In this document: positions 61,709-64,000 of the stretch, in pieces | Position numbering within the stretch: the first letter of the stretch is position 1 | Layout: each line of letters begins with the position of its first letter | Source of the DNA: Antrihabitans spumae | Lineage (GTDB): Bacteria > Actinomycetota > Actinomycetes > Mycobacteriales > Mycobacteriaceae | Direction of reading: 5' to 3' | Assembly (NCBI RefSeq): GCF_043944905.1 | Contig: NZ_JBIMSN010000032.1 | Location: forward strand, 4,922 to 68,921 | Length of the DNA stretch: 64,000 nucleotides | Translations under genes and position numbers: made by a program | Notes under the pieces: model-generated | Told to the model about the DNA's origin: nothing | Seen by the model: the letters and a program-made list of their open reading frames with translations, nothing else | The model's database searches: none

Positions 61709-62905
61709 CTAGCCCTTGACGCAGACAACCTGACGCAGCGTCGCGACGACGTCGACCAGGTCGGACTGCGCTGCAATCACCGCATCGATGTCCTTGTACG
61801 CCGCCGGGATCTCGTCGATGACGCCTGCGTCCTTGCGGGACTCGACGCCCTCGGTCTGGCTGACGAGGTCGGCGACGGAGAACTGCCGCTTCGCCGCGTT
61901 TCGGCTCATCCGCCGACCCGCGCCGTGGGACGCGGACTGGAACGAATCCGGGTTTCCCTTGCCGCGCACGACGTAGGACCGCGTACCCATCGATCCAGGG
62001 ATCAACGCGAGCTGTCCTTCGCCTGCGCGCACCGCACCCTTACGCGTCACCAGCATCGGCTCGCCGTCGATGATCTCCTCGGACACGTAGTTGTGGTGGC
62101 ACGAAATCGGCTCGTCGAAGCGAACATTCGGGAACTCGTCGCGCACCGCCGAACAAATCAGCCCGAGCATCACCGCACGATTGCGTGCGGCGTACTCCTG
62201 AGCCCATTCGAGGTCGCGACGGTACGCGGCCATTTCACTTGTGCCCGAGACGAAGACGGCCAGATCACGATCCGGGAGGCCGGTGTTGTGCGGCAGCTGC
62301 CGAGCGATGTGCATGTGCCGCTCCGCCAGCTCCTTTCCGATGTTCCGGCTACCCGAGTGGAGCAGAATCCACACCGCGTCGTGCTCGTCGAGGCAGACCT
62401 CGATGAAGTGGTTTCCACCACCGAGGGACCCGATCTGGTTGTGCGCCTTGCCTTCCAGCTTCTGGACATCGTCGTGCAGCGAGCCGAAGCTACCCCAGAA
62501 CCGATCCCAACCCGTACGCAGTCCCGGCACCGAGAAGCTCAGCTTGCGCACGTCGACCGCGCTCTTGTGCGAGTTGAACCCGACCGGGACGGCAGCTTCG
62601 ATCCGTGAACGTAGCCGCCTCAGGTCGTCGGGCAGGTCGGACGCGGTGAGGTCGGTCTTGACGCTCTCCATGCCACACCCGATATCGACGCCTACCGCAG
62701 CAGGCGCGACCGCGTCCTTCATGGCGATCACAGATCCGACGGTCGCGCCCTTGCCGAGGTGAACGTCGGGCATGACGCGGACGCCGTGCACCCACTCGAG
62801 GTTCGCGATGTTGCGCAGCTGCTGTAGTGCTGCCTGCTCGATTTCGTGCTCGGGCGCCCACATGAGCGTCTTCGCACGGGTACCGCGCAGCTCTACGGGA
62901 AACAT
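61709..62905 (-). CDS. rtcB: RNA-splicing ligase RtcB
   Basis: A 398-residue GTP-dependent RNA ligase joining 2',3'-cyclic phosphate (or 3'-phosphate) to 5'-OH ends. Metal ligands include Cys77 (VDIGCGME) and His residues in GGGNHFIE and LLHSGSRN; the GMP-linked nucleophile is His327 (SASHGAGRRMSR). ATG 62905 with AAAGGA upstream. No archease gene is near, and no RtcR/RtcA, so it is a stand-alone RNA-repair gene. It is divergent from the AbiEi/DUF559 gene. Confidence 0.95.
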   Translation of the reverse strand: MFPVELRGTRAKTLMWAPEHEIEQAALQQLRNIANLEWVHGVRVMPDVHLGKGATVGSVIAMKDAVAPAAVGVDIGCGMESVKTDLTASDLPDDLRRLRSRIEAAVPVGFNSHKSAVDVRKLSFSVPGLRTGWDRFWGSFGSLHDDVQKLEGKAHNQIGSLGGGNHFIEVCLDEHDAVWILLHSGSRNIGKELAERHMHIARQLPHNTGLPDRDLAVFVSGTSEMAAYRRDLEWAQEYAARNRAVMLGLICSAVRDEFPNVRFDEPISCHHNYVSEEIIDGEPMLVTRKGAVRAGEGQLALIPGSMGTRSYVVRGKGNPDSFQSASHGAGRRMSRNAAKRQFSVADLVSQTEGVESRKDAGVIDEIPAAYKDIDAVIAAQSDLVDVVATLRQVVCVKG

Positions 62906-63060
62906 TGGTTCGGTCCTTTCATCTGTCGAATTCGATCAACAGTAGGGACCGAAAACCGTTGGCGCATCTGATTTTCGCAATGTTATGCACAGGCTTCGGG
63001 TTATCCACAGGCTGATATGTTTCGCCAGGAAGGCGCCGACGAGTCGTCGAGAGTAACGGC

Positions 63061-63912
63061 GTGCACGACTTCGGAGTTCGAACGCGCGATCAATTGCTTG
63101 CCGATGGTGTCCCCGCGGGGACCATCGATAGTCGTGCACGAAATGGTGCGTACACACGACTGCTGCCGGGAACCTATTGCATCACCGAACCGACGAAACT
63201 GGCGCAGTGCGCAGCAGTGATGTCGTGGCAGTCGCGCGCGGTACTCAGCCATAGAACTGCGGCTTGGTTGTACGGCTGGTGCGACGAGCCCGATGTCGTC
63301 GAAGCCACTGTCCCGCATGCGGTGAAAGTGAAAACACCCAGCTGGCTGCGGCTGTATCGCCGCACTCTGGATTCGGCCGAGCTCGTCGAGTTGCAGTCGC
63401 TTCCGATCGTCACCCGAGAGCAAGCTCTCCTCGATTGCCTCGCCGTGCTGAGTCCCGACGAGGCGGCCCGTCTCGTCGACGAGAGTTGCCGGTTCGCGGT
63501 CGACCCGATCGCACTCGAGCTGCTGGCCTCGAAGACGCCAGGCCGCAGCGGCAATGGTGCACTGGCGAAGCAACTCCGGCAGCGCGCGATCGGTTTCGCG
63601 TCCGAGCCGGAGCGACTACTTGCGCGGGCATTCCGCGCCAGGGACTTCGACATCGCCGCTAATGCTCGGGTCGGTCCCTATGTCGGAGATTTCGTGGACG
63701 TCGGAGCGCGGGTCGTCGTCGAGGTCGATTGGCGCGAGTTTCATTGTGCGCCAGATGTTTTTCGCAACGACCGGAGGCGACAGAACTGGTTGGTGCGCGA
63801 CGGCTGGTTTGTGCTGCGCTACGCGGCCGCGGATGTACTCGCCGATCCCCACAAGGTCGCCGATGAGGTGATCACGGATGTCAGGCGAAGGCGAAAGGCA
63901 CGGGGAAGGTGA
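63061..63912 (+). CDS. AbiEi-type/DUF559 fusion protein
   Basis: A 283-residue protein. The N-terminus (VRTRDQLLADGVPAGTIDSR, then GTYCI) is the winged-helix of AbiEi-type antitoxin proteins; the middle resembles the AbiEi regulatory part; the C-terminus (FVDVGARVVVEVDWREFHC, RDGWFVLRYAAADVL) is a DUF559/Vsr-like nuclease fold with a D...ExD pattern. Such proteins are abundant in actinobacteria as single genes without an obvious AbiEii toxin, and none is adjacent. GTG 63061. Function unproven; a nuclease or regulatory role is inferred. Confidence 0.72.
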   Translation: MHDFGVRTRDQLLADGVPAGTIDSRARNGAYTRLLPGTYCITEPTKLAQCAAVMSWQSRAVLSHRTAAWLYGWCDEPDVVEATVPHAVKVKTPSWLRLYRRTLDSAELVELQSLPIVTREQALLDCLAVLSPDEAARLVDESCRFAVDPIALELLASKTPGRSGNGALAKQLRQRAIGFASEPERLLARAFRARDFDIAANARVGPYVGDFVDVGARVVVEVDWREFHCAPDVFRNDRRRQNWLVRDGWFVLRYAAADVLADPHKVADEVITDVRRRRKARGR

Positions 63913-64000
63913 CGCTGAGCGCCCATTCGTCGACTTTTGCGACGGGATCCGGGCTGTTGCGTAATGCGATCGGCGTGAGGCGCGTGATGTGAGGCCGAAA
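63881..64000 (-). CDS. 3' end of an unidentified minus-strand gene
   Basis: A continuous minus-strand frame from the window edge to a TGA at 63881: FRPHITRLTPIALRNSPDPV, then AKVDEWALSVTFPVPFAFA (39 residues). The composition looks like protein, and the ending resembles a C-terminal tail, but no family can be named from so little. It overlaps the 3' end of the DUF559 gene by 32 bases in a convergent arrangement. Confidence 0.4.
   Translation of the reverse strand, partial: FRPHITRLTPIALRNSPDPVAKVDEWALSVTFPVPFAFA

Overview
The window is a piece of a high-GC actinobacterial chromosome. Gene content and order point to a mycolic-acid-forming member of the Corynebacteriales, most like Rhodococcus or Nocardia. 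Evidence: a 180-kDa NAD-glutamate dehydrogenase, truncated haemoglobin O, the actinobacterial cytochrome-oxidase accessory pair CtaJ/DUF5130, twin clpP genes, an RNase E with long disordered arms, many GTG/TTG starts, and apparent leaderless -10 boxes. From memory, the order ettA-gdh-thioesterase-hypothetical-aglA-glbO-HNH-(ctaJ)-pepN-DsbA-rpiB-nei2-tRNA-Pro-tig-clpP1-clpP2-clpX-valS-folC-DUF4233-ndk-rne-rplU-rpmA-obgE-proB follows the Mycobacterium tuberculosis Rv2477c-to-Rv2439c block, with accessory genes inserted. The species cannot be fixed from the sequence alone.

Layout. 1-7 kb: end of ettA, then a tight run with gdh between two hotdog thioesterases. 7-15 kb: a glucosidase and trHbO on the minus strand; HNH nuclease, ctaJ and DUF5130 on plus; then an accessory stretch with a glycosyltransferase, fatty-acid hydroxylase, GntR regulator and secretory lipase. 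15-24 kb: pepN, a Na+/H+ antiporter, a ferredoxin-reductase-like flavoprotein, a mycothiol-linked DsbA protein, an M48 protease, rpiB and nei2. 24-26 kb: a decayed head-to-head pair (YczE-type membrane protein and MocR regulator), then tRNA-Gly, a tRNA fragment and tRNA-Pro. 26.5-31 kb: the protein quality-control block tig-clpP1-clpP2-clpX, with a likely ClgR operator. 31-41 kb: accessory genes (TetR, amt, fdhF-fdhD-aldo/keto reductase, epimerase, NTF2-like, GNAT, a 41-residue microprotein and an orphan adenylation-domain fragment). 41-54 kb: the housekeeping run valS-folC-DUF4233-ndk-rne-rplU-rpmA-obgE-proB. 54-59.4 kb: sirtuin, glyoxalase-like protein and the complete ectABCD compatible-solute operon with a trailing 2-hydroxyacid dehydrogenase. 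59.5-64 kb: a RecQ helicase with a phosphoribosyltransferase-like tail, rtcB, an AbiEi/DUF559 protein and the end of an unknown minus-strand gene.

Functionally the window mixes protein synthesis and turnover (valS, rne, L21/L27, Obg, trigger factor, ClpXP), nitrogen and glutamate metabolism (gdh, amt, proB), osmoprotection (proB, ectABCD), redox and respiration (trHbO, ctaJ/DUF5130, fdhF/fdhD, DsbA) and nucleic-acid repair (nei2, RecQ, RtcB). Items that deserve most attention are a dispersed palindromic repeat family (four copies), the head-to-head pseudogene pair apparently created by one deletion, the unlisted 41-residue microprotein, the truncated adenylation domain and the RecQ-PRTase fusion. 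No CRISPR array, prophage, transposase or clear new defence system was seen.
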